A stretch of DNA of 50,639 nt, from contig CAZCVI010000051.1 of assembly GCA_964502145.1 (NCBI GenBank), positions 1 to 50,639 of the forward strand, given 5' to 3'. Source of the stretch: CAZCVI01 sp964502145 (GTDB lineage Bacteria; Acidobacteriota; Aminicenantia; UBA2199). Position 1 is the stretch's first letter, and each line of letters opens with the position of its first letter. A program made the position numbers and the translations under genes. Below, piece by piece: positions 1 to 10,000 of this stretch. The notes under the pieces were generated by a model, which was given only the letters and a program-made list of their open reading frames with translations, was not told the DNA's origin and made no database searches.

Positions 1-9
1 TCGAGACTT

Positions 10-32
10 ATAGGAATCTTATCAATTCCTAT
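10..32. repeat. Small inverted repeat near the window start
   Basis: Two 8-base arms, ataggaat (10-17) and attcctat (25-32), are perfect reverse complements around a 7-base loop. No T-run follows, so a terminator is not supported. It is AT-rich and short enough to be chance. Confidence 0.3.
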
Positions 33-67
33 TGCCAAAAAACTGAATAGATACGCACACTACCTAA

Positions 68-216
68 ATTCACCGCCAGACTCTTGAAAGGACATGGACG
101 ACATGGACAGAGTGGACGATATGGACGATGTGGAGCAAAAGCAAAAGCATTTTTTTGTCCATATCGTCCACTAAGTCCATATCGTCCACAACGATTTCAG
201 AAACTTGGCGGTGAAT
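68..216. repeat. Nested inverted repeat built from a GTCCATATCGTCCAC minisatellite
   Basis: Outer arms attcaccgcca (68-78) and tggcggtgaat (206-216) are perfect reverse complements. Inside them, gtggacgatatggac (112-126) pairs perfectly with gtccatatcgtccac (157-171), and a second direct copy of that 15-mer lies at 175-189. The left half (about 90-135) is a degenerate array of ggacNNNatggac units and the right half is the opposite orientation, separated by an A/T-rich spacer (127-156). Transcribed, it would fold into a long hairpin. The same 15-mer recurs inside the coding sequence at 3584-3598, 3611-3625 and 42588-42602, so this is a member of a dispersed repeat family. It resembles a REP/MITE-like palindromic element, but I see no transposase or target duplication. 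No gene is supported in bases 1-300. Confidence 0.75.
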
Positions 217-357
217 CCAGGCAGTTGAAATTTATTGCATTTTGCGTTATCATACAGGCATGATAAAACAGAAACAACAAACGGCAAGGAGAATCGCCCA
301 TCGTTAGGGATTCAATCATATCATGGCATTTTCCAAAAAAAATAGATTTAGGTAGAC

Positions 358-372
358 GCGCCATCCTGGCGC
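358..372. terminator. GC hairpin, possible weak terminator or palindromic repeat
   Basis: GCGCCA-TCC-TGGCGC forms a perfect 6-bp stem with a 3-base loop, followed by attatttt (373-380). The T-tract is interrupted, so intrinsic termination is only possible, not clear. It could also be a short dispersed palindrome. No upstream gene in the window needs a terminator here. Confidence 0.35.
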
Positions 373-416
373 ATTATTTTATCCCTCTACTTATTAATCA
401 TAACAAAAAATCACTC

Positions 417-745
417 AATGGCCGGGTTGAAGGATGACCTAACCCCAAAAAACACTCAACCGCCAGGTTTATTGGTCTCGATTCTAAAAATAAAATTCAA
501 CCGCCAGGTTTTAAAACCCTCGATTCCCCAAAAAATACTCAACCGCCGGGTTTTATTGCTCACGATTCTACAAAAAAGGTTGAACGGAGAGGTTTGGAAG
601 GAGAACGGCCGCCTAAAAGGGTGACGGTTGAGTAAAATATGGTGAACCGCCGGGGTTGGAAGGTGAACGGAGAGCAAAATATGGTGACGGTTCTACAAAA
701 TAAGGTGAACAGTCAACTATTAGTTAAAACCGTCAGGTTCTGGAA
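417..745. repeat. Degenerate array of 41-42 bp direct repeats around a caaccgcc core
   Basis: The core caaccgcc recurs at 457, 498 and 540, giving periods of 41 and 42 bp. Each copy is followed by R-ggttt and, about 20 bases later, by cgattc or ccgattc-like sequence. From about 577 onward the pattern degenerates and appears in the other orientation (ggttgaacgg, gtgaacggagag, atggtgaaccgcc, atggtgacggtt). Short open frames cross it, but their peptides only reflect the repeat and have no convincing start signal. I regard the stretch as non-coding repeat DNA. The function is unknown. Confidence 0.6.
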
Positions 746-836
746 CTGAATCTCCCTTTTTTTTGATACTCCATTTAACAAATTTGCAGCAAATGTGGCG
801 CAATTTTGCTTTTCGGGCGCGAGACCCCCACGAATT

Positions 837-894
837 AAAAAGAAGACCACAGATTACACAGATTTAAATCTGTGTAATCTGTGGTCTTCTTTTT
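837..894. repeat. Perfect 58 bp palindrome with no loop
   Basis: Bases 837-865 and 866-894 are exact reverse complements with the symmetry centre between 865 and 866. Each arm contains accacagattacacagatt (forward copy at 846-864). The ends are A-rich on the left and T-rich on the right, so RNA from either strand would form a 29-bp hairpin running into a U-tract. It lies about 165 bases before the start of the first synthetase gene, so it could act as a bidirectional terminator or a leader attenuator. The arm unit is nearly identical to the single repeat just downstream of the second gene (50538-50556), so the palindrome looks like two head-to-head copies of a dispersed repeat. A regulatory role is inference; the symmetry is directly visible. 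Confidence 0.85.
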
Positions 895-1046
895 CTTTTA
901 TCTATTACCTATGGGCTGAACAGTTACGGGTATTTTACACTATTCAGGAAGGTGGGTCAAGATTTTATTCGCCAAAAAAAACAGATTTCCAAAACAATCT
1001 GCAACCCATTCGCGTATAAATGTGTTATAGATATTTAAAAAAAACT

Positions 1047-1052
1047 GAGGAG
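1047..1052 (+). promoter_or_regulatory. Ribosome binding site deciding the start of gene 1
   Basis: GAGGAG lies 6 bases before the ATG at 1059. An earlier in-frame ATG at 1020 has no purine-rich site ahead of it and would add 13 residues unlike any C-domain start. The peptide from 1059 enters the C domain directly (LALTPMQEGMLFH). I therefore place the start at 1059. Confidence 0.8.
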
Positions 1053-1058
1053 TTAGCA

Positions 1059-4000
1059 ATGATACAATTAGGCAAAAAGAACATCGGGGATATTTTAGCA
1101 TTAACACCTATGCAAGAGGGAATGCTGTTTCACTATTTAACAGACACCGATTCCCAGCTTTATTTTGAACAATTAAGTTTGGAAATAGCGGGTCCAGTGG
1201 AAGTCACGCGCTTTGAATTGGCCTGGAACGGGGTGGTTCAAAACAACCCGATGTTACGCACGGTGTTTCGCTGGGAAAAAATTGAAAAACCGGCGCAAAT
1301 CATCTTAAAGGAACATGTTGTCCAACCACAATATATTGATTTGTCAACCCTGGAACCGGCTCAAAAGCAGAATAAATTGCACGAAATCAAGGAGAAAGAC
1401 AGGGCTACTAAATTCGATTTGCGCGAGGTGCCGTTCAGAATAACGCTCTGCAAGATGGGGTCAGATAGCTATGAAATGATTGTCAGCAATCATCATATAT
1501 TATATGATGGCTGGAGCAATGGTATTATATTAAAGGAATTTTTCGCCGCCTATCACCACATCACCCCGCCCCCATCTGTGAAAACTCCTTTTAAAGAATT
1601 TATAAAATGGCTGCAAGGATTAGACCGGGGGGAACAGGAACGATTCTGGCGGGAATATTTAAGGGGTCTGGAGGGGCATACGCGTTTACCGGTAAAAAAC
1701 AGCAAAAAAGCGTCCGCGACACGAATCCCCTGCACGGTACGGAGTTCTTGGGAACAGGATGTAAAGGAGAACTTGGAAGGGTTTGTCAAAACCCATAAGA
1801 TCACCTTGGCTGCTATTCTTTATGGCGCCTGGGGGCTGCTGTTAAATAGGTATAATGATAGCGAGGATACTGTATTTGGCACCACTGTATCGGGACGTTC
1901 GGCCAAAATAAAAGGCATTGAAGCGATGGTGGGGTTATTTATCAATACGATACCACTACGGGTTCAAAGCAGTGAAAACGAAAATGTGGCTACATTTTTA
2001 TCGCGCATGGACCACAGGCTACAAACCAGAGCAGACTATGAACTGCTTCCCCTGGTGCAAATCCGCGCGTTATGCGATACGGTCGACCGCAAGGCAGAGC
2101 TTTTTGATACCTTGGTAGTGCTGGAAAATTATCCCCTAACTTTTGAACATCACGCCAACGCGCTCATCACCCCCGGTGCCTATCACATGGTGGAAATGAC
2201 GCACTATGATCTGACTATCGGCATCACTGTTTTTGATCACCTGGAAGTGACTTTCATTTACGATCAAGCCGTATTGGATGAAGCCACGGTATCGCGTTTA
2301 GCCGCTCATTTCAAGAATACAGTCGCGGCTATCCTCTCTAATCCGCAGCAAAAAACAACGGCTGTGGAAATTCTGTCAGAATCAGAAAAGCAGCAAATAG
2401 TTTTTGATTTTAACGCTCCCGGTCAAACAGAAAACTCCCCAGCGGACAAAACGATTCACGCCTTATTTGCTTCCCAAGTCACCCGCACCCCGGATCGTAT
2501 AGCCATCGCGGGTGCTTTAACTTACCAGCAATTATTCGACAAATCCACCCAGGTGGCCCATTATTTAATCACCCACGGTGTCCAACCAGAAGCCATCGTG
2601 GCCATCAAAATCCAACGCTCAATTGAAATGCTCATCGGCATACTGGGAATCTTACAAGCCGGTGCCGCCTATCTACCCATTGACCCCGATTACCCAGAAG
2701 ACCGCATCCAATTCATGTTAGCCGATAGTGGTGCCCAAATCCTCTTATCCCACCCACTCATCCAAGACATCACTCCCATAATTCCCGTTACTCCCATAAC
2801 TCCCATAATTCCCATCACTCCCATTACTCCCATCACTCCCATAATTCCCATACTTCCCATAATTCCCATCACTCCCATCACTCCCATCACCCCCGCCTAC
2901 ATCATCTACACCTCCGGTTCCACCGGGCGCCCCAAGGGCGTGATCGTGGAACATGGTGCCGTGGTAAATATCCTGCACGCCTTACAGTCCGAGTACCCCC
3001 TGTTGGAAGCCGATACCTATTTATTAAAAACCTCCTTCCTATTTGATGTCTCTGTGACCGAGTTATTCGGCTGGTTTTTAGGTGGTGGCCGTTTGGCCAT
3101 TCTGGCCCCTGGTGGCGAGAAAGACCCCGCCCAGATTTTAGCTGCCATTGAAGCGACAAACGTCACCCATATTAATTTTGTCCCCCCCATGTTCCGGGTA
3201 TTTGTGGATCTGTTGAACTCCGGGAACATCACCCGGTTAAGCTCGTTAAAATATATCTTTTTAGCCGGTGAAGCACTGCCCCCGGAAACTGTCCTGGCTT
3301 TCCAGCGGTGGCATACAACCATCCGCCTGGAAAACATTTACGGCCCCACCGAGGCCACGGTCTACGCCAGTAATTACTCGTTATCCCACTGGCCCGGTAC
3401 GTGCGGTATCCCCATTGGTAAACCCATGGCCGGTGTGCAACTGTACATTTTGAATAAACACTTTCACCCGCAACCCCTATCCGTGCCCGGCGAACTATAC
3501 ATCGCCGGTGCCGGAGTCGCCCGCGGCTACCTCAACAACCCCCACCTCACCGCCGACAAATTCCTCTCTCCGTCCACTATTCTGTCCATATCGTCCACAC
3601 TGTCCACATCGTCCATATCGTCCACCACTACTTTCTACCGCACCGGTGACCTAGCCCGCTGGCTCCCCGATGGTAATATCCAGTACCTCGGTCGTATTGA
3701 CCGGCAGGTCAAAATCCGTGGCTTCCGCATCGAGCTGGGCGAGATCGAGAACTGCCTGCTCTCCCACCCGCACCTCAAGGCAGCCGTCGTGCTCCCGGAA
3801 AACGACACCAACCTGACGGCCTACATTGTGTATGCCACCGAAAAAACCGAGAGCGGCACAACCTTAAGGGAATACCTATCGCGACTATTACCCGCCTACA
3901 TGATCCCCGCCCATTTCCACAGCCTGTCCCACATCCCCTTGACGACCACAGGTAAAATTGATCGCCGTGCCCTGGCGAACAGCGGTCAAGCCCTGGAAAC

Positions 4001-7000
4001 CGGTGCCGCCTACATCGCCCCCCAAAGCAACCTGGAACAGACCATCGCCCAGGTTTGGCGCGAAATCCTGGGCGTAACACAAGTCGGGCTGCATGATAAC
4101 TTTTTTGACCTGGGCGGCAATTCCCTGTTGATTATCCGCCTCAGCAGTCGTTTGAGCCAAACACTGCAACTGGATATTCCCGTGGTGACCCTATTTAATC
4201 ACCCCACTATTAAATCACTGGTGACCCATTTAACCCCGGCGGAACAGAACACCCAGATAAAAAGTACCCAGGCCGCCGGAGAAATCGCCGTGATCGGCAT
4301 GGCCGGACGTTTTCCCGGTGCCAAGAACATCGCTGAATTCTGGGAGAATTTGCAGAACGGCGTCGAGACCATTACCTTCTTCACCCCCCAGCAGTTAAAA
4401 GAGATGGCTGTGAATCCCAAAAGCAACCCCGACCTGCTCTTCGTGCCCGCCAAGGGCGTGATGCCCGGCAAGGATTATTTTGATGCCTCTTTTTTCGGTT
4501 ACACCCCCGTGGAAGCACGGATCATGGACCCCCAGGTGCGCGTGTTCCATGAATGTGTCTGGGCAGCCCTGGAAAATGGCGGGTATGATCCCGGCAGTTA
4601 TCCCGGTGCCATCGGGCTTTATGCGGGTGCCACGCCCAATCCTTTCTGGGAAGTATTGCCGTTACGTGGCAGTACCGCGCCGAACGATTATCCCGGCCTG
4701 TGGAATGACCTGCAATTCAGCGACAAGGATTACCTCAGCACCCGGATCGCCTATAAATTGGATTTACGCGGCCCGTGCCTCACCTTGCAGACGGCTTGTT
4801 CCACCTCGTTGACCGCCGTGGATTTGGCTTGCCGTGGTTTATTGAGCGGCGCGTGTGACATGGCCCTGGCCGGTGGTGTTTCCATTACCCTCCACGATGA
4901 AAGCGGTTACCTCTACCAGGAAGGCACCATTTTGTCCCCGGATGGACGCTGCCGTGCCTTTGATGCCAAGGCCCAGGGCACGGTCAGTGGCAATGGCGCG
5001 GGCGTGGTGCTGTTAAAACGGTTGCCCGATGCATTGGCAGATGGCGACCATGTGCTGGCCGTGATCAAGGGGCTCGGTATTAATAACGATGGCAAGCATA
5101 AAGTCGGTTTTACCGCCCCCAGCAGCGCCGGTCAGAGCCTCGCGATTGCTGCTGCCTTGCAAATGGCTGGCTTCAGCCCCGACAGTATCGGTTATATCGA
5201 GACCCATGGCACGGGCACGTCACTGGGTGACCCGATTGAAATCGAGGGCTTAAAAAAAGCCTTTTTTAGCGGGTTGACTGAAAACCAGCCAAAAACCTGC
5301 GCACTGGGCGCGGTGAAAACCAATATGGGCCACCTGGACGCTGCCGCGGGAATCGCGGGTCTGATTAAAACCGTGCTCGTACTCCAGCACCGCATGATTC
5401 CCCCCACCCTTCATTTTGAACAACCCAATCCCGCCCTCCATTTAGAAAACAGTCCCTTTTATATTAACACCCAGCTCACCCCGTGGCACAGCGTCACCCC
5501 TTTGCGAGCCGGTGTCAGTTCCTTTGGCCTGGGTGGCACCAACGTGCATATCGTGCTCGAAGAAGCCCCGCCTTTGCCCCCGTCCACTACCAGCCGTCCC
5601 GTTCAAGTGCTTGTCCTATCTGCCAAAACCACGACCGCACTGGACCACATCACGGCCAATCTGGCGGAATATCTTAACCAGGAACCCGATCTGGCGGATG
5701 TGGCCTACACCTTGCAGGTGGGCCGCAAGGCATTTAAACATCGGCGCATGGTGGTTTGCGCCGATACAGCGGAGGCGATTCGCCGCCTGAAAACCGGGGC
5801 AATGGCCCATGGTATTGCCTGCACTGAAAAAGCCACCGTTATTTTTATGTTTTCCGGTCAGGGTAGCCAATATGTTAACATGGGCCTGGACCTCTACCAG
5901 CAGGAACCCCTGTTCCGCCAACTCGTGGACCAGTGTTTTGCGACACTGCAAAAAATCACCGGGTTGGACATGAAACCGGTGCTTTATCCCGCTGCCGATC
6001 AGATGGAGTTGGCAGAGGAGCGCATCTATCAATTCTTATATACCACCCCCATCAAGTTTATCTTTGAATACGCGTTGGCCCAGTTATTGATCGCCTGGGG
6101 CATACGTCCCGATGCCATGATCGGCCATAGTTTTGGTGAATATGTCGCCGCTTGTCTCGCCGGTGTTTTTTCCCTTGAAGATGGCCTGTATCTGGCCGCG
6201 TTACGCGGTCAGGTCATGCATACCCTGCCCGATGGCGCCATGTTAAGCGTGCCTCTGTCCGAGGCCGAAGTAATCCCCCTGTTGAATGAGCAATTATCCT
6301 TGGCCGCACTGAACGCCCCCCATATTACCGTTGTTTCCGGTCCAGTGGAGGCGGTCGCCGCCTTTGAGACACAATTAACCCGGAGCGGCCATGAATGCAT
6401 CCGTTTCCGCGTGCCCAAAGCCGGGCATTCCTGGATGGTAGAACCCATTATGACGGAATTCAAACGAAAAATCACGGGCAAAACCTTTAATAAACCCCGC
6501 ATTCCCTATATTTCAGGACTCACCGGGCAGTGGATCACCGACAATGAGGCCATGAACCCCGATTATTGGGTCCAGCATTTACGCGCCCCGGTTCGTTTTG
6601 TCGATGGCTTGAGTACTTTATTTAAAGAACCGAACCCCGTCTTTTTGCAGGTCGGGCCCGGTAAAGGTTTGACCCTGTTTGTCAGCCAGCACCCCGCCAA
6701 GACGGCCCACACGCCCATGATGAACATGTTACGACACCCCAAGGAACCCACCACGGATATCGCTTATATGTTTACCCAGGTGGGTCAATTATGGCTGCTT
6801 GGTCTGGAAATGGATTGGCAGGGATTTCATAGCGGGGAATTCAGACAGCGTGTCCCGCTCCCCACCTATCCCTTTGCCGGGGAGTTTTATCCCGTGGACA
6901 AGCATTTATTCACCCTAAACGCCCCGTCGCCCACCACCGACACACTGAAGAAAAATCCCGATATGGCCGCATGGTTCTATATTCCCTCATGGCAGCGGAC

Positions 7001-10000
7001 CACGTTATATACCCCCTCCATAAAAAACGAGCATGAACCGTTACCATCACCGTTAGGCACTGGCCCGGCACTGATTCTCAATGATTTTGCCGGGGTGGGT
7101 CTACGCTTGCAGCAGGAACTGGTCCAGCGGGGTGTCGAGGTGTTTTTGATCGAGCCCCAAGACTCCGTGGACATTTTCATTCAGAATTTAGCCCGCCAGG
7201 ATAAATTCCCCTACCGGGTGTATTTTCTCCCCGGTATTGATCCCATCGACAGGTGCGATGAACCCTGCCACCAGATAGACCGAGAATTAACCCTGGGTTT
7301 TTACCGCTTGTTGTCCCTCGTGCAGGCCCTGGGGAAACATCAACCCAATGCCCAGCGGGAGATTCAACTGGAGGTGGTCACGGCTAACGGTCAGGAAGTA
7401 ACCGGTGAAGAGCAGTTAAACCCGGAACGGGCGCCGCTTTATGGACTTTGTCAGGTGATTCCCCAGGAATACCCGGCGATTCAGTGTCGTTGCAGTGATA
7501 TTCCCCAGCCCGTTGTGGGTGTTCCATTAACAGTGGCATGGCTGGGACCGTTACTGGCTGACCTGTGTGCCGGATTCAGCGCCGCATCAGAGCGGATGGT
7601 AGCTTATCGCGGCCAGTACCGCTGGTTGTTTGCCTATCAACCGTACCGATTGGAAAAACCCGCACCCGCCGCGTTAGCCTTACGTGTGGGAGGCGTGTAT
7701 TTAATCACTGGCGGCACCGGTTCGATTGGCTTGTTATTGGCCCGACATCTGGCCGCTACGTATCAGGCCAAATTGGTGCTCACCTGCCGTTCTGAATTTC
7801 CCGCCGCTACCATGTGGCCCCATTGGTTGGAGACCCACGGGGAACATGACACCACCAGCCAGAAAATCCGCAAGCTGCTGGAAATCCAATCATTGGGAAG
7901 TCAGGTTCTCGTGCTATCTGCCGATGTAGCGGACCATCCGGCCATGGTGGCCGTGATGTCTCGCATTCAAGAGACTTTCGGCCCAGTGAACGGGGTTATT
8001 CATGCCGCGGGTTTAGTGGGTAAGACTGCCTTTACCGCGTTGGCAGAAATGGGAAAAACAGAGGGTCACGCGCATTTCGCACCCAAGATTTACGGGCTTC
8101 AAGTGCTGGTTGAAGTCTTAAACCCATTTCCCCTTGATTTTTGTCTGCTCATGTCGTCCACCGCTGCCCTGCTCGGTGGCCTTGGGTTTGGTGCCTATGC
8201 TGCGGCCAATGCCTTTATGGATGCTTATGTTCACAAATTAAACAGAACTTCATGTTCACGTTCATGTTCACGCTGGTTCAGTATCAATTGGGATGGCTGG
8301 TTATTGGCAGATCAACCCTTCCAAGACTCTCCCCTGGGTGCCATGATCAAGGAACTGGCCATGACCCCCGCGCAAGGTGCCGAGGTATTGGAACGGGTGC
8401 TGGCCAGTGTGGGGCTGCCACAGGTCGTGCAGTGTAGCGGGGATTTGAATCTGCGCATTAAACGCTGGCAGAAATTACCCTCCGCCGCAACACATGCGCA
8501 AGAACAGGAAAACAATACCCCTGCCGATTCTACGGGATGCTTCCAAGCCCGACCCCATTTAGATACCCCTTACCAAGCCCCAGCAAATCCTGTGGAAGAA
8601 AAGTTAGCCAAAATATGGCAGGAGTTGTTGGGTTATGACCGCATTGGCACCGAGGATAATTTTTTTACATTAAATGGCGATTCCTTAAAAGCAGTGATTG
8701 CCGTGTCCACCATTCACAAACAATTGGGGATCAAGATTCCATTAACCCAGTTCTTCGCCCTGCCCACCATCACAGCCCTGGCTGATTTTATCAGCGCCAC
8801 TACCGGGGAAAAGTACATCGGCATCGAACCAGTCGAAAAAAAGGAATACTACCCGCTGTCATCCGCGCAAAAACGGATTTTCTTTTTACAACAACTGGAC
8901 AAAACCGCAACCGCGTACAATATTGCCTCCCAATGGATATTACAAGGGCCCCTGGATAAACAGAGACTGGAAGCCTCCGCCGCTCAACTCATCCAAAGAC
9001 ACGATAGCTTTAGAACCTATTTTGAGGAGATCAATGAAGAACCCATTCAACGCATCCAGGAACAAGTAACGTTTGCCATCGAATATTATGATTATTCAGA
9101 ACGAGAAGCAGATAAGCGCCCCGTTTTTGTGCGTCCGTTTGAATTAACCCAAGCCCCTTTGTTACGGGTAGGCTTGATCAAGATGGCCGCAGAGCAGCAT
9201 ATCTTGCTGATCGACATGCATCACATCGTCTCCGATGGTTTTTCAATCGAGATTATGGCCCGTGAATTTTTTACCCTGTTTGCTGGCACCCCGTTACCCC
9301 TTTTGCGTCTCCAATACAAGGATTATGCCCGGTGGCAGAATAGCCAAAAAGAGAGCCCAGCCCTCCGGGACCAAGAAATATTCTGGAAAAAGGAGTTTGC
9401 GGACGAAATCCCCGTATTGGATTTACCCACCGATTACAGCAGACCACTCGTGCAAAGTTTTGCTGGCGCTTATGTTCATTTTCAATTAGATAGGGCGATA
9501 ACCAATTCATTAAAAGAATTGGCATTCGCAGCCGGGGCAACATTGTATATGGTATTGCTCACCATGTATACTATTTTCCTCGCTAAATTAAGCAATCGCG
9601 AAGATATTGTGGTCGGTACACCTATTGCCGGTCGCAGACATGCAGACCTGAAAAAAATCATCGGCATGTTTGTCAATACCTTGGCCTTGCGTAACTACCC
9701 GGCAGGGGAGAAAACGTGTCGCGAATTCCTCGACGAAGTCCGCACGAGAACACTAAAAGCCTTTGAGAACCAGGATTACCAATACGAGGATCTGGTAGAA
9801 AAAGTCATTGTCATCAGGGATGTCAGCCGGAACCCATTATTTGATACAATGTTTACTCTGCAAAATGTTGACACCCAGGCATTAGATATTCCTGGCTTAA
9901 AAATAGAACCCTGCCCACAGGAAACCGAAACATCAAAATTTGACCTTTTATTAATCGCTGTAGAAGCAAAGGAGAAGTTGGACCTAACCTTCGAGTATTG

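Larger units (their letters stand above)
1080..4215 (+). other. Module 1: C1-A1-PCP1 (substrate unassigned)
   Basis: C1 has the catalytic motif HHILYDG (His residues 145-146, bases 1491-1496) and the LTPMQEGMLFH opening typical of C domains that accept a chain from another protein, often one carrying a D-residue. A1 spans about 2430-3985, with TSGSTGRPKG near 2908-2937, YGPTE near 3340 and TGDL near 3642. My reading of its specificity positions is D-V-T-F-F-A-I-V-Y, which I cannot match to a known substrate. PCP1 carries its phosphopantetheine serine at 4122-4124 in LGGNSL. A1 contains both tandem-repeat insertions described separately. It hands its residue to the PKS module that follows directly. 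A starter (lipo-initiating) C is an alternative reading of C1. Confidence 0.85.

Noticed and set aside
418..624. Open frame of 68 codons on the plus strand
   Set aside because: It lies across the 41-42 bp repeat array, its peptide mirrors the repeat, and no ribosome binding site precedes it.
795..1019. Open frame of 74 codons on the plus strand ahead of gene 1
   Set aside because: It runs straight through the perfect palindrome and has no recognisable domain or ribosome binding site.
2772..2894. CRISPR array or phase-variation tract
   Set aside because: Units are contiguous with no spacers, so not CRISPR. The unit is 9 bp, so copy-number change keeps the frame and would not switch the gene on and off.
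2690..2978. Antisense open frames rich in Met-Gly-Val or Ser-Asn-Gly-Tyr repeats
   Set aside because: They are the reverse-strand reading of the 9-bp tandem repeat in A1. Similar shadows appear at the other tracts (for example 10488-10715 and 32334-32591).
6800..7680. Dehydratase or methyltransferase domain between AT and KR
   Set aside because: No HxxxGxxxxP or SAM-binding motif is visible. The segment fits the structural half that normally precedes a KR.
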